Positions 45,430-54,671 of a DNA stretch of 64,000 nt are shown one piece after another (within the stretch, counting starts at the first letter, position 1; each line of letters opens with the position of its first letter). Position numbers and translations under genes: made by a program. The notes beneath the pieces are model-generated. The model was not told where the DNA came from. It saw nothing but the letters and a program-made list of their open reading frames with translations, and did no database searches. Source of the stretch: Aquabacterium sp. (GTDB lineage Bacteria > Pseudomonadota > Gammaproteobacteria > Burkholderiales > Burkholderiaceae_C). The DNA lies in the NCBI GenBank assembly GCA_023266355.1, contig JAHFQM010000005.1:124001-188000 (forward strand). Reading direction: 5' to 3'.

Positions 45430-47250
45430 TCAAGGCGCCATGTCGCGCCAGCTGTAGGCCTGCTGTGGCTTCTCGCACTGGAAGGGCACGGGCTCGCCGG
45501 GCTCCAGCGGGGCTTCGCACAAAGCCTTCCAGTCTTTGGCCATGCTGTTCCTGAACTCGTACAAGCGCTGCGCCACGTAGCGCGCCTTGTCGGTCTGCCC
45601 ATGCTCGGCCAGCGAGCGCGCATAGGCCATCATCAGCCGCGCGTCCAACAGGTTGTGCAGGGTGCGGCGGAAGGCCTCGGGCGGCAGGCTGGGCTCGTCC
45701 TCGTCGGGGCGGTTCACCAGCGCGTAGTCGGCCTGGTAGCCCCACCACGGCATCTTCATGCCGAAGGCGATGCGTTGGTCCAGCGGACCCGCGCCCGCAC
45801 GCGGCGCGTAGATGTTGGACGCCGCCCGGTAGTCCAGCGCGCACCACACGGCCAGCGCCGCCATGACCAGGCCGGGCGCTGCGCGACCCAGCCAAGGCGC
45901 GCCTGTGGCCGAGGTCAACGCGGTGCTTTCTGATGCTGTGTCGGCCGATGCCGCCGTGCGCGCCGACAAACCCAGGCCGAACGCAAAAGCCGTCGGCCAC
46001 AGGAAATAGCCGTACCACAGCGGGTACTCCAGCAGGCTGTGGAAGCCGGCGATGGCCACCATCACCGCACAGGCACCCACCGTGTGGTGGCGCAAGGCCG
46101 AGCCCTGCTCGGTGCCCGCGCGCCACGGCCGCACCAACAGCCAGAACGCCCAACTGCACAAGCCCGTCATGAGCACGGCCAGTGGCACACCGAACTCCAC
46201 CGCCCACTGCAGCAAGACGTTGTGCGTGTGGTCGAAGAAGGCCACGGGCCGGGTGGGGAAGGGCGTCATCGACCAGGCGAAATTGAAGCGACCGTAGCCC
46301 ACGCCCAGCCAGGGTTGTTGGCGGATCAGCTCCAGCACATTGGCCCAGATCTTGAAGCGCGAGCTGGAAATGTCGCTGCCATCGTGCAGGCGCGCTTCCG
46401 CGGCGAAGGCCACCGAGCTGTCCGCGTGCGACCACAGCCACATCCCACCCCAGGCCAGGCCGTAGATGGCGGGCGCGCCGATCAGTGTCCAGCGCAGGCT
46501 GCGCGGCAACTGGCGGTCCAGGCAGCCCCACAGCGTCAGGAAGGCCATGCCGACCATGCCGGTGCGCGACGCGGTCAGCACGATGCCCACGATGAACCCG
46601 GCCACGCCGAGCGCAGCCAGACGCTCGTTCAACCGACCTTGCGCGCCCAGCCAGGCTGCTGCGGCACAGGCGAACACCAGCAAGGTGCTGAGGTGGTTGG
46701 GCTGACGCAGGTTGGCCACCGCGCGCCCGGCGATGGTCGGCACCGCGAGGAAGACACCATCCGCCCAGGCCGGGTGAAAAACCTGCACCAGCGACAGCAG
46801 CAAGCCGAGGGCACCGGCCAGGGCCAACCCGCCGAAAAACAGCATGGGCAGGGTGTCTGTGCCCGTGGCCGCGCTGCGGCCTGCGCGCCAGCCGCCGTGC
46901 AGCGCCAGCAAGGCCCCCAGCGCCAGGCCTCCGCCCATCAGGCACAGCCCCAGCGGCACCGGCGAAGCCACGCCCGCCCACAGCGCTTGCGCGGCCTGCA
47001 CCAGCAGCACCACGCTCATGGCGATCAATCCCCAGCGCCCCGGGCCGCTCGAACTGGCAGACGTGGCGGCAGGTCCCGCGCTGTGCACGCCCAGCCAGGC
47101 CAGCCACAGGCCCCAGCCCAGCGCCGCGACCGCCTGGTTGTAGAAGGTCACCGAGGGCGGGTCGTGCGCGGCAATCAGGGTCGGCCCCAGCAGCGCCAGG
47201 ACGGCCAGGGCCCAGCCGGTGTTCAGGGATTCAGGACGGATCGGGTTCAT
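45430..47250 (-). CDS. PglL/Wzy-type O-oligosaccharyltransferase or O-antigen ligase
   Basis: Polytopic inner-membrane protein of 606 residues with about 12 helices. It has an N-terminal PglL-like region (LRQPNHLSTLLVFACAAAAW) and a central Wzy_C block (SSRFKIWANVLELIRQQPWLGVGYGRFNF in part). The periplasmic loop FFDHTHNVLLQWAVEFGVPL carries the conserved His of the family. The C-terminal Wzy_C_2-like part contains TPR-like helices. Such enzymes transfer lipid-linked glycans to pilin or other proteins. No pilin is adjacent, so the acceptor is unknown. Confidence 0.88.
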   Translation of the reverse strand: MNPIRPESLNTGWALAVLALLGPTLIAAHDPPSVTFYNQAVAALGWGLWLAWLGVHSAGPAATSASSSGPGRWGLIAMSVVLLVQAAQALWAGVASPVPLGLCLMGGGLALGALLALHGGWRAGRSAATGTDTLPMLFFGGLALAGALGLLLSLVQVFHPAWADGVFLAVPTIAGRAVANLRQPNHLSTLLVFACAAAAWLGAQGRLNERLAALGVAGFIVGIVLTASRTGMVGMAFLTLWGCLDRQLPRSLRWTLIGAPAIYGLAWGGMWLWSHADSSVAFAAEARLHDGSDISSSRFKIWANVLELIRQQPWLGVGYGRFNFAWSMTPFPTRPVAFFDHTHNVLLQWAVEFGVPLAVLMTGLCSWAFWLLVRPWRAGTEQGSALRHHTVGACAVMVAIAGFHSLLEYPLWYGYFLWPTAFAFGLGLSARTAASADTASESTALTSATGAPWLGRAAPGLVMAALAVWCALDYRAASNIYAPRAGAGPLDQRIAFGMKMPWWGYQADYALVNRPDEDEPSLPPEAFRRTLHNLLDARLMMAYARSLAEHGQTDKARYVAQRLYEFRNSMAKDWKALCEAPLEPGEPVPFQCEKPQQAYSWRDMAP

Positions 47251-47593
47251 GGGGTGACATTGTCAGGCCTGCGTCGGGGTCTTCCCGAGGGCCTTACCGC
47301 GGGTGTTTCAGGCGCCCTGCGCGCAAAGCGCACGCTTGGCCGACATCCGCTGGAATCTGGATACAAATACTGATGTCATGGGCTTGTCACAGAGCCCGGA
47401 GAGGGGCACACTGAATTCCCGGTTGATGCATCAGTGGCCTCTTTTCTGCCCGTGCTTTCACAGCCTTGCAGATGGGTTTTCAGACGAGCCTCAGGACAAC
47501 ACCTGGCGCGACATCTGACGCCCTTGGGCGGCCACCGCACCTTCCGGTTTGTACGAAGTGTGTGCAACGTTTCTGCTCTCGAAAGGAGGCAGT
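47251..47593. other. 343-bp region upstream of hpf, no gene seen
   Basis: Divergent promoter region between the PglL-like gene and hpf. Open frames here are not gene-like. A possible sigma-54 element is at 47435-47449. A strong ribosome-binding site (AAAGGAGG, 47582-47589) precedes the hpf ATG. In related bacteria rpoN commonly lies here; it is absent. Confidence 0.6.
47435..47449 (+). promoter_or_regulatory. Possible sigma-54 (-24/-12) promoter of hpf
   Basis: TGGCCTCTTTTCTGC has GG and GC at the required GG-N10-GC spacing and matches TGGC at -24 and three of four TTGC bases at -12. It lies about 145 bases upstream of the hpf start. A chance match is not excluded. Confidence 0.3.
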
Positions 47594-47944
47594 ATGAATG
47601 TGACGATCAGTGGCCACCATCTCGAAGTTACCCCTTCGCTGCGTGAGTACGTGCTAACCAAGTTGGACCGTGTGACCCGCCATTTCGATCAGGTCGTGGA
47701 CATCACGGTGCTGCTCTCGGTGGAAAAGCAAAAGGAAAAGGAACGTCGTCAAAAGGCTGAAGTCAACGTGCATGTGAAGGGCAAGGACATTTTCGTGGAG
47801 ACCGCGCATGAGGATCTCTACGCCGCCATTGATCAACTGATGGACAAGCTGGACCGCCAGGTTTGTCGCCACAAGGATCGCGTGCAGGACCACCACCATG
47901 ACTCGCTGAAGCGCCAGGATTCCGCCTGGGATGCCGCGCAATGA
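47594..47944 (+). CDS. hpf: Ribosome hibernation promoting factor
   Basis: Small protein that binds idle 70S ribosomes in stationary phase, 116 residues. The S30AE/RaiA-fold signatures are [34 protein letters not shown] and [23 protein letters not shown], with a short basic/His tail ([12 protein letters not shown]). It is longer than E. coli HPF (95) but lacks the C-terminal dimerisation domain of long HPF. The downstream terminator at 48038 suggests it is mostly monocistronic despite lying before ptsN-hprK. Confidence 0.95.
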   Translation: MNVTISGHHLEVTPSLREYVLTKLDRVTRHFDQVVDITVLLSVEKQKEKERRQKAEVNVHVKGKDIFVETAHEDLYAAIDQLMDKLDRQVCRHKDRVQDHHHDSLKRQDSAWDAAQ

Positions 47945-48037
47945 CGCTGCAGCGTGTCGCGCGCCGGCATTCCCGAGTGCCGGACATCCTCGGCGGACCC
48001 TGATTGCGGGTCGCCAGCGCAGGTAGACGCCGAGTTG

Positions 48038-48059
48038 ACGGCCCTTCGGGGCCGTTTTT
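48038..48059 (+). terminator. Intrinsic terminator after hpf
   Basis: ACGGCCC (48038-48044) and GGGCCGT (48049-48055) form a 7-bp stem around a TTCG loop, followed by five Ts. Confidence 0.85.
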
Positions 48060-48223
48060 CATGGGCCATTCGAAGTTGTTTTCGGTGAAATTTGACCCAT
48101 GCCGACAGACCGAATGGCTCACGCCGGGATTTCGATGCCAGCCCCCTTGCTGCGGTGCAGCACACAGTGCAGAATCCCCGGAAACAGGGTTGCGCGAGGG
48201 TTCCACGAATCCGGCCGCATCCC

Positions 48224-48229
48224 TATAAT
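48224..48229 (+). promoter_or_regulatory. Consensus -10 box upstream of ptsN
   Basis: A perfect TATAAT lies 79 bases before the ptsN start. No good -35 is present at 16-18 bases. A terminator hairpin begins only 12 bases downstream (48241), so transcripts from here would meet it almost at once. Confidence 0.5.
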
Positions 48230-48240
48230 CCGCCCTCTGC

Positions 48241-48267
48241 GCCAGTCCGGGCGGGCTGGCTTTTTTT
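48241..48267 (+). terminator. Intrinsic terminator just upstream of ptsN
   Basis: GCCAGTCC (48241-48248) pairs with GGGCTGGC (48253-48260) with one G-U pair and a GGGC loop, followed by seven Ts. It stands between a TATAAT box and ptsN, so it could act as an attenuator of ptsN-hprK. Confidence 0.75.
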
Positions 48268-48307
48268 CGTCTTCGGCCGTCGCTCACGTCTGATTTGCGT
48301 CTGAACC

Positions 48308-48778
48308 ATGAACCGACTCTCCGCCATCCTTCCCGCCAGCCAGGTGCTGGTGGATGTGGACGCCAGCAGCAAAAAGCGTGTCTTCGAGCACGCAGGGTTG
48401 CTGTTCGAGAACCAGCACGCGATTGCCCGCGCCACGGTCACCGACAACCTGTTCGCCCGCGAACGCCTGGGCTCCACCGGCCTGGGCCATGGCGTGGCGA
48501 TCCCGCACGGTCGCATCAAGGGCCTGAAGAACCCGCTGGCCGCGGTCATTCGCCTGAGCCAGCCCATCCCCTTCGACGCCCCCGACGAGGAAGCCGTCGG
48601 CCTGCTGATCTTCCTGCTGGTGCCCGAGGCGGCCACGCAGCGGCACCTGGAAATCCTCTCGGAAATCGCCGAGTTGCTGTCCGACCGCGAACTGCGCGAG
48701 CGCCTCAAGACCGAAGGCACGGCTGTCGAAGTGCACGATCTGATCGAGCGCTGGCAGCCGCTCAAGTCCGTGGCTTGA
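48308..48778 (+). CDS. ptsN: Nitrogen-PTS enzyme IIA
   Basis: Regulatory phosphocarrier of the nitrogen PTS, 156 residues. The phosphorylated His is H67 in GHGVAIPHGRI. LLIFLLVPEAATQRHLEILSEIAELL is the conserved EIIA core. It acts without sugar transport, linking PEP status to potassium, phosphate and stress regulation. hprK follows after 33 bases, as in many betaproteobacteria. Confidence 0.95.
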   Translation: MNRLSAILPASQVLVDVDASSKKRVFEHAGLLFENQHAIARATVTDNLFARERLGSTGLGHGVAIPHGRIKGLKNPLAAVIRLSQPIPFDAPDEEAVGLLIFLLVPEAATQRHLEILSEIAELLSDRELRERLKTEGTAVEVHDLIERWQPLKSVA

Positions 48779-48811
48779 CGGTCGTGAACCGCCACCTGTG
48801 AACCGACGTTC

Positions 48812-49771
48812 GTGAGCCTCAAAGACCTCGCCATCATCAGCGCCGAAGCGCTGTTCGAAGCCAACCGCACCGCGCTGCGTTGGGAGTGGGTCGCCGGGCA
48901 CGCCAACCCGGAGCGCCATTTCGATGAGGAAGCCGTGCAATCGGCGCAGTCGGCGGCCGATCTGGTCGGCTACCTGAACTACATCCACCCCTACCGGGTG
49001 CAGATCGTTGGCCGGCGCGAGTCGGCGTACTTCTCCAGCTCGACCCCGGAAGACCAGGAGCGCCGCATCCAGCGCATCGTGACCCTGGAGCCGCCCGTGG
49101 TGGTCGTGGCCGATGCCCAGCCGCCCTCTGAAAAGCTCATGGCCATGTGCGGCCGCGCCGGCATCCCGCTGTTCGTCACCCAGGAGCCCGCTGGCCACGT
49201 CATCGACGTGCTGCGCAGCTACCTGACCCAGCATTTCGCCGAACGCATCACCCGCCACGGCGTCTTCATGGACATCCTGGGCCTGGGCGTGCTGTTGACC
49301 GGCGAGTCAGGCCTGGGCAAGAGCGAACTCGGCTTGGAGCTGATTTCGCGTGGCCATGGCCTGGTGGCCGACGACGCCGTGGACCTCTACCGCGTCTCGC
49401 GCACGGCCATCGAGGGCCGTTGCCCCGAGCTGTTGCTGAACTTGCTGGAAGTGCGCGGCATCGGCCTGCTGGACATCAAATCCATCTTTGGCGAAACCGC
49501 GGTGCGCCGCAAGATGCGCCTCAAGCTCATCGTGCACCTGGTCCGCAAGGAAACCATGGAGCGCGAATTCGAGCGCCTGCCTTACGAGCCTCTGTACGAA
49601 GAGGTGATGGACGTGCCCATCCGCAAGGCAGTCATCGCGGTGGACGCCGGCCGCAACCTGGCCGTGCTGGTCGAGGCCGCGGTGCGCAACACCGTGCTGC
49701 AGCTGCGCGGCATCGACACCTACAAAGAATTCATCGAGCGGCACCAGCGCGCCATGGAGCGCGGTGGCTGA
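48812..49771 (+). CDS. hprK: HPr kinase/phosphorylase
   Basis: Bifunctional enzyme phosphorylating and dephosphorylating HPr on Ser, 319 residues. The N-terminal domain (about 1-130) precedes a P-loop GESGLGKS (164-171). The HPrK signature [17 protein letters not shown] and the C-terminal [15 protein letters not shown] follow. The start is GTG (48812). With ptsN it forms the regulatory PTS of betaproteobacteria, which lack catabolite control of the Gram-positive type. Confidence 0.95.
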   Translation: MSLKDLAIISAEALFEANRTALRWEWVAGHANPERHFDEEAVQSAQSAADLVGYLNYIHPYRVQIVGRRESAYFSSSTPEDQERRIQRIVTLEPPVVVVADAQPPSEKLMAMCGRAGIPLFVTQEPAGHVIDVLRSYLTQHFAERITRHGVFMDILGLGVLLTGESGLGKSELGLELISRGHGLVADDAVDLYRVSRTAIEGRCPELLLNLLEVRGIGLLDIKSIFGETAVRRKMRLKLIVHLVRKETMEREFERLPYEPLYEEVMDVPIRKAVIAVDAGRNLAVLVEAAVRNTVLQLRGIDTYKEFIERHQRAMERGG

Positions 49772-49834
49772 GCCTGCCTCTGCCCCCGCACTCTGGGGGC
49801 GACGGGGCTGTGGCCTTGGCCGCCCTCCGCAAGC

Positions 49835-50269
49835 TCAGCGGCTGGCTGGCTTGTCCGCGCAACCTTCCCGGTTGCACAGCACGTACAGCGACAGGGCGTG
49901 ATCTTGCAGCTTGTAGCCGCGTTCGGTGGCGATTTGCTGCTGACGGCGCTCGATTTCAGCGTCGTAGAACTCCTCCACGCGGCCGCAGTTCACGCACACC
50001 AGGTGGTCGTGGTGCTTGCCTTCGTTGAGCTCGAACACGGCCTTGCCGGCCTCGAAATGGTTGCGCGACAGCAGGCCGGCCTGCTCGAACTGCATCAGCA
50101 CGCGGTACACGGTGGCCAGGCCGATGTCCGAACCTTCGTTCAACAGCACCTTGTAGACGTCTTCTGCCGTCATGTGGCGTTGCGCCGACTGCTGGAAGAG
50201 TTCGAGGATTTTGATGCGGGGCAGGGTGGCCTTGAGCCCGCTGCTCTTGAGTTCGTCGGCATTGTTCAT
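49835..50269 (-). CDS. fur: Ferric uptake regulator
   Basis: Iron-responsive repressor of 144 residues. The N-terminal winged helix reads LPRIKILELFQQS and SDIGLATVYRVLMQFEQAGLL. The dimerisation domain has the metal site HHDHLVCVNCGRVEEF and a second Cys pair LCNREGC. It is expected to control the two Fur-box promoters at 34.0 and 43.0 kb. The gene is divergent from bamE; a GATAATGAT half-site lies between them. Confidence 0.97.
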   Translation of the reverse strand: MNNADELKSSGLKATLPRIKILELFQQSAQRHMTAEDVYKVLLNEGSDIGLATVYRVLMQFEQAGLLSRNHFEAGKAVFELNEGKHHDHLVCVNCGRVEEFYDAEIERRQQQIATERGYKLQDHALSLYVLCNREGCADKPASR

Positions 50270-50321
50270 GGGGGCTCCGCTGCGCGGGCAACCGTGACCG
50301 GCCCCCGCTAGAATCCGCCAT

Positions 50322-50330
50322 GATAATGAT
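50322..50330. promoter_or_regulatory. Fur half-site between fur and bamE
   Basis: GATAATGAT equals the left half of the Fur consensus; the right half is poorly conserved. It overlaps the divergent promoter region (a TAGAAT box is at 50309-50314), so fur may be weakly autoregulated. Confidence 0.4.
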
Positions 50331-50359
50331 TTGGCTGTGACTCTGCCGAGACCCCTTCG

Positions 50360-50923
50360 ATGAAACCCACCCAGAACCGCCGCGCAACCCAGATGCTGGC
50401 CTCATTCGCATGCGGGGCCTGCGTGCTCTCGCTGAGCGCCTGCAGCAGCCTGGGCCTGTCCGAGGCCAAGCCCGAGACGCTGTTCGGTCTCTTCACGCCC
50501 TACCGCGTGGACGTGGTGCAGGGCAACGTGGTCACGCAAGAGGTCATGGCGCAGATCCAGCCGGGCCTGGGCCGCATGCAGGTGCGCGAAATCCTGGGCA
50601 CGCCGCTGCTGGTCGACCCCTTCCACACCGACCGCTGGGACTACGTCTTCACCATCGACCGCCAGGGCGTGCCGCCGCAAAAGCGCCGCGTCAGCGTCTT
50701 CTTCAAGAACGACGCGGTGGAGCGTTTCGACACCGAAGCCCTGCCAGCCGAGCGCGAGTTCGTGGCCGCCATCGACAAGCCCCTGATCAGGCCCGAGCCC
50801 ACGCTGGAGATGGCGCCCGAGCAGATCGCCAAGCTGCCGGTGCCCCCGAAAACCGATGCCAGCCGCAAGCTGCCCGTGGGCGCCGCACGCGACTACCCGC
50901 CGCTGGAGCGCGGCCAGCGCTGA
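50360..50923 (+). CDS. bamE: Outer-membrane assembly lipoprotein BamE
   Basis: Lipoprotein subunit of the BAM complex, 187 residues. The lipobox LSAC places the lipidated Cys at residue 28. The SmpA/OmlA fold is shown by [35 protein letters not shown] (in part) and [13 protein letters not shown]. About 60 residues of Pro-rich tail (after 125) exceed E. coli BamE. Adjacency to fur, divergently, is a conserved feature of many beta- and gammaproteobacteria. Confidence 0.94.
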   Translation: MKPTQNRRATQMLASFACGACVLSLSACSSLGLSEAKPETLFGLFTPYRVDVVQGNVVTQEVMAQIQPGLGRMQVREILGTPLLVDPFHTDRWDYVFTIDRQGVPPQKRRVSVFFKNDAVERFDTEALPAEREFVAAIDKPLIRPEPTLEMAPEQIAKLPVPPKTDASRKLPVGAARDYPPLERGQR

Positions 50924-50978
50924 CCCACCGACATCCCTCCGACATCCCACCTGGACCTCGCCACCTGGATTTTTTCGC

Positions 50979-51818
50979 ATGAGCACCGCCACCCACACGG
51001 CCACCCCCCAAGCCGACTCCCTTGCCACCGCCATCGCTGGTGTCTCCGGCCGCATGGGCCGCATGCTGGTGGAGGCCGTGCAGCAGTCGCCTGACGCCCA
51101 CCTGGCAGGCGCCCTGGACGTGGCCAGCAGCCCCGCCATCGGCTTGGACGCCACCGCCTTCACCGGCATCGCCAGTGGTGTGAAGATCACCGACGACCTG
51201 CGCGAAGGCCTGAAGAACGCGAAGTACCTCATCGACTTCACCCGTCCCGAAGGCACGCTGGCGCACCTGAAGGTCTGCCGCGAGCTGGGCGTCAAGCTCA
51301 TCATCGGCACCACCGGTTTTTCCGAGGCGCAGAAGGCCGAGATCGAAGACGCCGCGCGCGACATCGCCATCGTCATGGCCCCCAACATGGCCGTGGGCGT
51401 GAACGTCGTCTTCAAGCTCCTGGCCCAAGCGGCCAAGGCCCTCAACGAAGGCTATGACATCGAGATCATCGAGGCCCACCACCGCCACAAGGTCGATGCC
51501 CCCAGCGGCACCGCGCTGAAGATGGGCGAGGTCGTGGCCGACGCCCTGGGCCGCGACCTGAAGGATTGCGCCGTGTATGGCCGCGAAGGCGTGACCGGCG
51601 AGCGCGACCCGTCGACCATCGGCTTTGCCACCGTCCGTGGTGGCGACATCGTGGGCGACCACACCGTGCTGTTCGCCGGCATGGGTGAGCGCATCGAGAT
51701 CACGCACAAGTCGTCGAGCCGCGTGCACTACGCCCAAGGCAGCCTGCGCGCCGCGCGTTTCCTGTCGCGCCAGCCGCATGGCTTGTTCGGCATGGACGAC
51801 GTGCTCGGCCTGAAGTGA
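50979..51818 (+). CDS. dapB: 4-hydroxy-tetrahydrodipicolinate reductase
   Basis: Lysine/diaminopimelate pathway reductase, 279 residues. The nucleotide-binding motif is [12 protein letters not shown], the substrate and catalytic stretch is [20 protein letters not shown], and [12 protein letters not shown] and GTTGFSEAQ are family blocks. The N-terminus has a short non-conserved extension ([18 protein letters not shown]). It is followed 25 bases later by the exbB-like gene. Confidence 0.96.
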   Translation: MSTATHTATPQADSLATAIAGVSGRMGRMLVEAVQQSPDAHLAGALDVASSPAIGLDATAFTGIASGVKITDDLREGLKNAKYLIDFTRPEGTLAHLKVCRELGVKLIIGTTGFSEAQKAEIEDAARDIAIVMAPNMAVGVNVVFKLLAQAAKALNEGYDIEIIEAHHRHKVDAPSGTALKMGEVVADALGRDLKDCAVYGREGVTGERDPSTIGFATVRGGDIVGDHTVLFAGMGERIEITHKSSSRVHYAQGSLRAARFLSRQPHGLFGMDDVLGLK

Positions 51819-51843
51819 TTCGGCATCTCAACAAGGACACGTT

Positions 51844-52506
51844 GTGGACAGTTTGATCCAGTATTGGGAGCAGGGCGACGCCATCGGCCGCGCGGTGGCC
51901 ATCGGGCTGCTGGTGATGTCGGTGGGCGCCTGGGTGGTGATCTTCTGGAAGGGCTGGTTGCTGCGCCGCGCGCGCCGTGACCTGGTGCTGGCCTCGGCCG
52001 CGTTCTGGCGGGCGAGCGACCTCGCTGCCGGTCGCCAGGCGGTCGCCGAGATCGACCGCGAGGCGGTGCTGCTGCCCCTGATCGATGCGGCCCGCGAGCC
52101 CGTGGCCTCGGGCACGATGGAGGCCCGCGCGCTGCCCGAAGCCCAGCTCACCCGCCGCCTGCGCGACAGCCTGCACGACGTGCTGATGCGCCTGCAGGCA
52201 GGCCAGGTGCTGCTGGCCTCGGTGGGCTCGGTCTCGCCCTTCGTGGGCCTGTTCGGCACCGTCTGGGGCATCTACCACGCCATGATGGGCATCGCCACCG
52301 AAGGTTCGGTCAGCATCGACAAGGTGGCCGGCCCCGTGGGCGAGGCCCTCATCATGACGGCCGCCGGCCTGGCCGTGGCGATTCCCGCCGTGCTGGCCTA
52401 CAACATCTTCGGCAAGTTCGTCTCGGCCTGCGAGGCCGACCTCGAAGGCTTTGCCCATGACCTGCGCGAAACCCTGCTGGGCGCCCAGGCGGGTTCCCGC
52501 GACTGA
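51844..52506 (+). CDS. exbB: ExbB/TolQ-type proton channel protein
   Basis: Inner-membrane subunit energising TonB or Tol systems, 220 residues, three helices. The MotA/TolQ/ExbB signature is SVGSVSPFVGLFGTVWGIYHAMMGI (in part) and the C-terminal helix pair VGEALIMTAAGLAVAIPAVLAYN. The start is GTG. It is coupled to an exbD-like gene. ExbB is preferred over TolQ because two TonB receptors occur in the window and no tolA/tolB/pal follow; TolQ cannot be excluded. Confidence 0.87.
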   Translation: MDSLIQYWEQGDAIGRAVAIGLLVMSVGAWVVIFWKGWLLRRARRDLVLASAAFWRASDLAAGRQAVAEIDREAVLLPLIDAAREPVASGTMEARALPEAQLTRRLRDSLHDVLMRLQAGQVLLASVGSVSPFVGLFGTVWGIYHAMMGIATEGSVSIDKVAGPVGEALIMTAAGLAVAIPAVLAYNIFGKFVSACEADLEGFAHDLRETLLGAQAGSRD

Positions 52507-52524
52507 ACCCCGAAGGACACCCCC

Positions 52525-53007
52525 ATGGCTTTCGGACGACTGGAGCGCCCCCAGGGCAGCCAGCCCATGAGCGACATCAACATGACGCCGCTCATCGACG
52601 TCATGCTGGTGCTGCTGGTCATCTTCATGCTGACCGCGCCGCTCATGACCTCGCGCCTCAAGCTCGACCTGCCCAAGGCCGATGCGCGCGCCAACCCGCC
52701 CACGCCGCCGGCGGTGCTGGCGATCGCGCTGACAGCGGATGGCCAGACCCACCTCGACGAGCAGCTCATCACCCCCGAGGCCCTGGCCAAGCAGGTCGAA
52801 GCCCAGTCGCGCGCCAAGCCCGACACCGAGGTGCAGCTGCGCGTGGACCGCGTCGTGCCCTACGAGCGCGTGGCCCAGCTGATCGGCTTGCTGCAGAAAT
52901 CGGGCCTCAACCGCATCGCCTTCGTCACCGAGGCAGCGCCGCCGGATGCCTCGGGCACCGCGGGCGGCGGTGGTGACAACGCCCTGACACCGCCCGCCAA
53001 GCCCTGA
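52525..53007 (+). CDS. exbD: ExbD/TolR-type biopolymer transport protein
   Basis: Single-pass partner of ExbB, 160 residues. The transmembrane helix carries the essential Asp in MTPLIDVMLVLLVIFML. The periplasmic domain follows (KPDTEVQLRVDRVVPYERVAQLIGLLQKSGLNRI in outline), then a Gly-rich tail. It lies 18 bases after exbB. No tonB gene is adjacent. Confidence 0.88.
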   Translation: MAFGRLERPQGSQPMSDINMTPLIDVMLVLLVIFMLTAPLMTSRLKLDLPKADARANPPTPPAVLAIALTADGQTHLDEQLITPEALAKQVEAQSRAKPDTEVQLRVDRVVPYERVAQLIGLLQKSGLNRIAFVTEAAPPDASGTAGGGGDNALTPPAKP

Positions 53008-53019
53008 TCTGATCACCCG

Positions 53020-54516
53020 ATGCCTGCACCGAAGTTCCCCACGCAACGCTTTGACCAGGCCGCGCCAGCTCTGGCTTACGTCACCCAGCTCTACGACGCC
53101 CACATCGCGCACCTGCGGCAATCGCTGCAGCGCTTCGTGGACGGCGAGCCGCTCAAGCAGGTGCGCGCCCGCTACCCCTTCGTGCGCATCCACACCGACA
53201 CCGTGGCGCGAGCCGACTCGCGCCTGTCGTATGGCTTCGTGGCCGGGCCGGGCACTTACGAGACCACGCTGACGCGCCCCGACCTGTTCGCCGATTACTA
53301 CCGCGAGCAGTTCGAGCTGTTGCTGTCCAACCATGGCGTGTCCATCGAGGTGGGCGTGGGCTCCGACGCCATCCCCGTGCACTTCAGCCTGGCCGAGCAT
53401 CAGCACCTCGAAGGTCAGCTCACGCCCGAGCGCCGCGCCCTGTTGCCCGATGTGTTCGACCTGCCGGACCTGGCCTCGATGGACGACGGCATCGCCAACG
53501 GCACCTACGAAACGCGCGGTGGCGCACCCCGTCCGCTGGCCCTGTTCACCGCGCCGCGGGTGGACTACTCCCTGCACCGCCTGCGCCACTACACCGGCAC
53601 CTCGCCCGAGCACTTCCAGAACTTCGTGCTCTTCACGAACTACCAGTTCTACATCGACGAGTTCGTGCGCATGGGCCATGCGCTGATGCAGCGCTTGCCC
53701 GACCCGGCCAACCCGCAGGACGACGACGACTGCATCGCTTTCGTCGAGCCGGGCAACGTCATCACGCGCCGCGTGGGCGTGCCGCCTGAGGCGCTTGATG
53801 CGCTGGGCGTGGTGCCGCCGCGTCTGCCGCAGATGCCGGCCTACCACCTCGTTCGCAGCACGCGCGACGGCATCACCATGGTCAACATCGGGGTGGGGCC
53901 GTCGAACGCGAAAACCATCACCGACCACATCGCGGTGCTGCGTCCGCACGCCTGGATCATGCTGGGGCACTGCGCCGGCCTGCGCAACTCGCAGCAATTG
54001 GGCGACTACGTGCTGGCCCACGGCTATGTGCGCGAGGACCACGTGCTCGATGAAGACTTGCCGCTGTGGGTGCCGATCCCGCCGCTGGCGGAAATCCAGC
54101 TCGCGCTCGAAGGTGCCGTGGCCGACGTGACCAAGCTCCACGGCTACGAGCTCAAGCGCATCATGCGCACGGGCACGGTGGCATCGACCGACAACCGCAA
54201 TTGGGAGTTGCTGCCGCAGCGGGAGCCCGAGCGGCGGTTCAGCCAGAGCCGCGCGGTGGCCCTGGACATGGAAAGCGCGACCATCGCGGCCAACGGTTTC
54301 CGTTTCCGTGTGCCCTACGGCACCTTGCTGTGCGTGAGCGACAAGCCCCTGCACGGCGAACTCAAGCTGCCGGGCATGGCCAACACCTTCTACCGCGAGC
54401 GCGTGGACCAGCACCTGCGCATCGGGCTGAGGGCCATCGAGCGTCTGCGCGGCAACCGTGCCGGTCAGTTGCACAGCCGAAAACTGCGCAGCTTCGCCGA
54501 AGTCGCCTTCCAGTGA
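53020..54516 (+). CDS. amn: AMP nucleosidase
   Basis: Cleaves AMP to adenine and ribose-5-phosphate, balancing adenylate pools; 498 residues. The N-terminal regulatory domain (about 1-200) precedes a nucleoside-phosphorylase-like catalytic domain with VNIGVGPSNAKTITDHIAVLRPHAWIMLGHCAGLR (in part) and the ribose-binding ALDMESATIAANG. It lies 12 bases after exbD on the same strand. Confidence 0.93.
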   Translation: MPAPKFPTQRFDQAAPALAYVTQLYDAHIAHLRQSLQRFVDGEPLKQVRARYPFVRIHTDTVARADSRLSYGFVAGPGTYETTLTRPDLFADYYREQFELLLSNHGVSIEVGVGSDAIPVHFSLAEHQHLEGQLTPERRALLPDVFDLPDLASMDDGIANGTYETRGGAPRPLALFTAPRVDYSLHRLRHYTGTSPEHFQNFVLFTNYQFYIDEFVRMGHALMQRLPDPANPQDDDDCIAFVEPGNVITRRVGVPPEALDALGVVPPRLPQMPAYHLVRSTRDGITMVNIGVGPSNAKTITDHIAVLRPHAWIMLGHCAGLRNSQQLGDYVLAHGYVREDHVLDEDLPLWVPIPPLAEIQLALEGAVADVTKLHGYELKRIMRTGTVASTDNRNWELLPQREPERRFSQSRAVALDMESATIAANGFRFRVPYGTLLCVSDKPLHGELKLPGMANTFYRERVDQHLRIGLRAIERLRGNRAGQLHSRKLRSFAEVAFQ

Positions 54517-54671
54517 TGCATGGGTGCTTGACGTGTGGCCCGTTCACTGGGCAACATGTCCTGTATGCCGTGCACCAAGCAACGTCTTACCCGTCCGGGT
54601 GATCACCTCTTTGGGGAGGTGTGCCCCAGGGCGGCGCAGGCCGCACCCGGGTTGACACCGCCCGATGCCGC

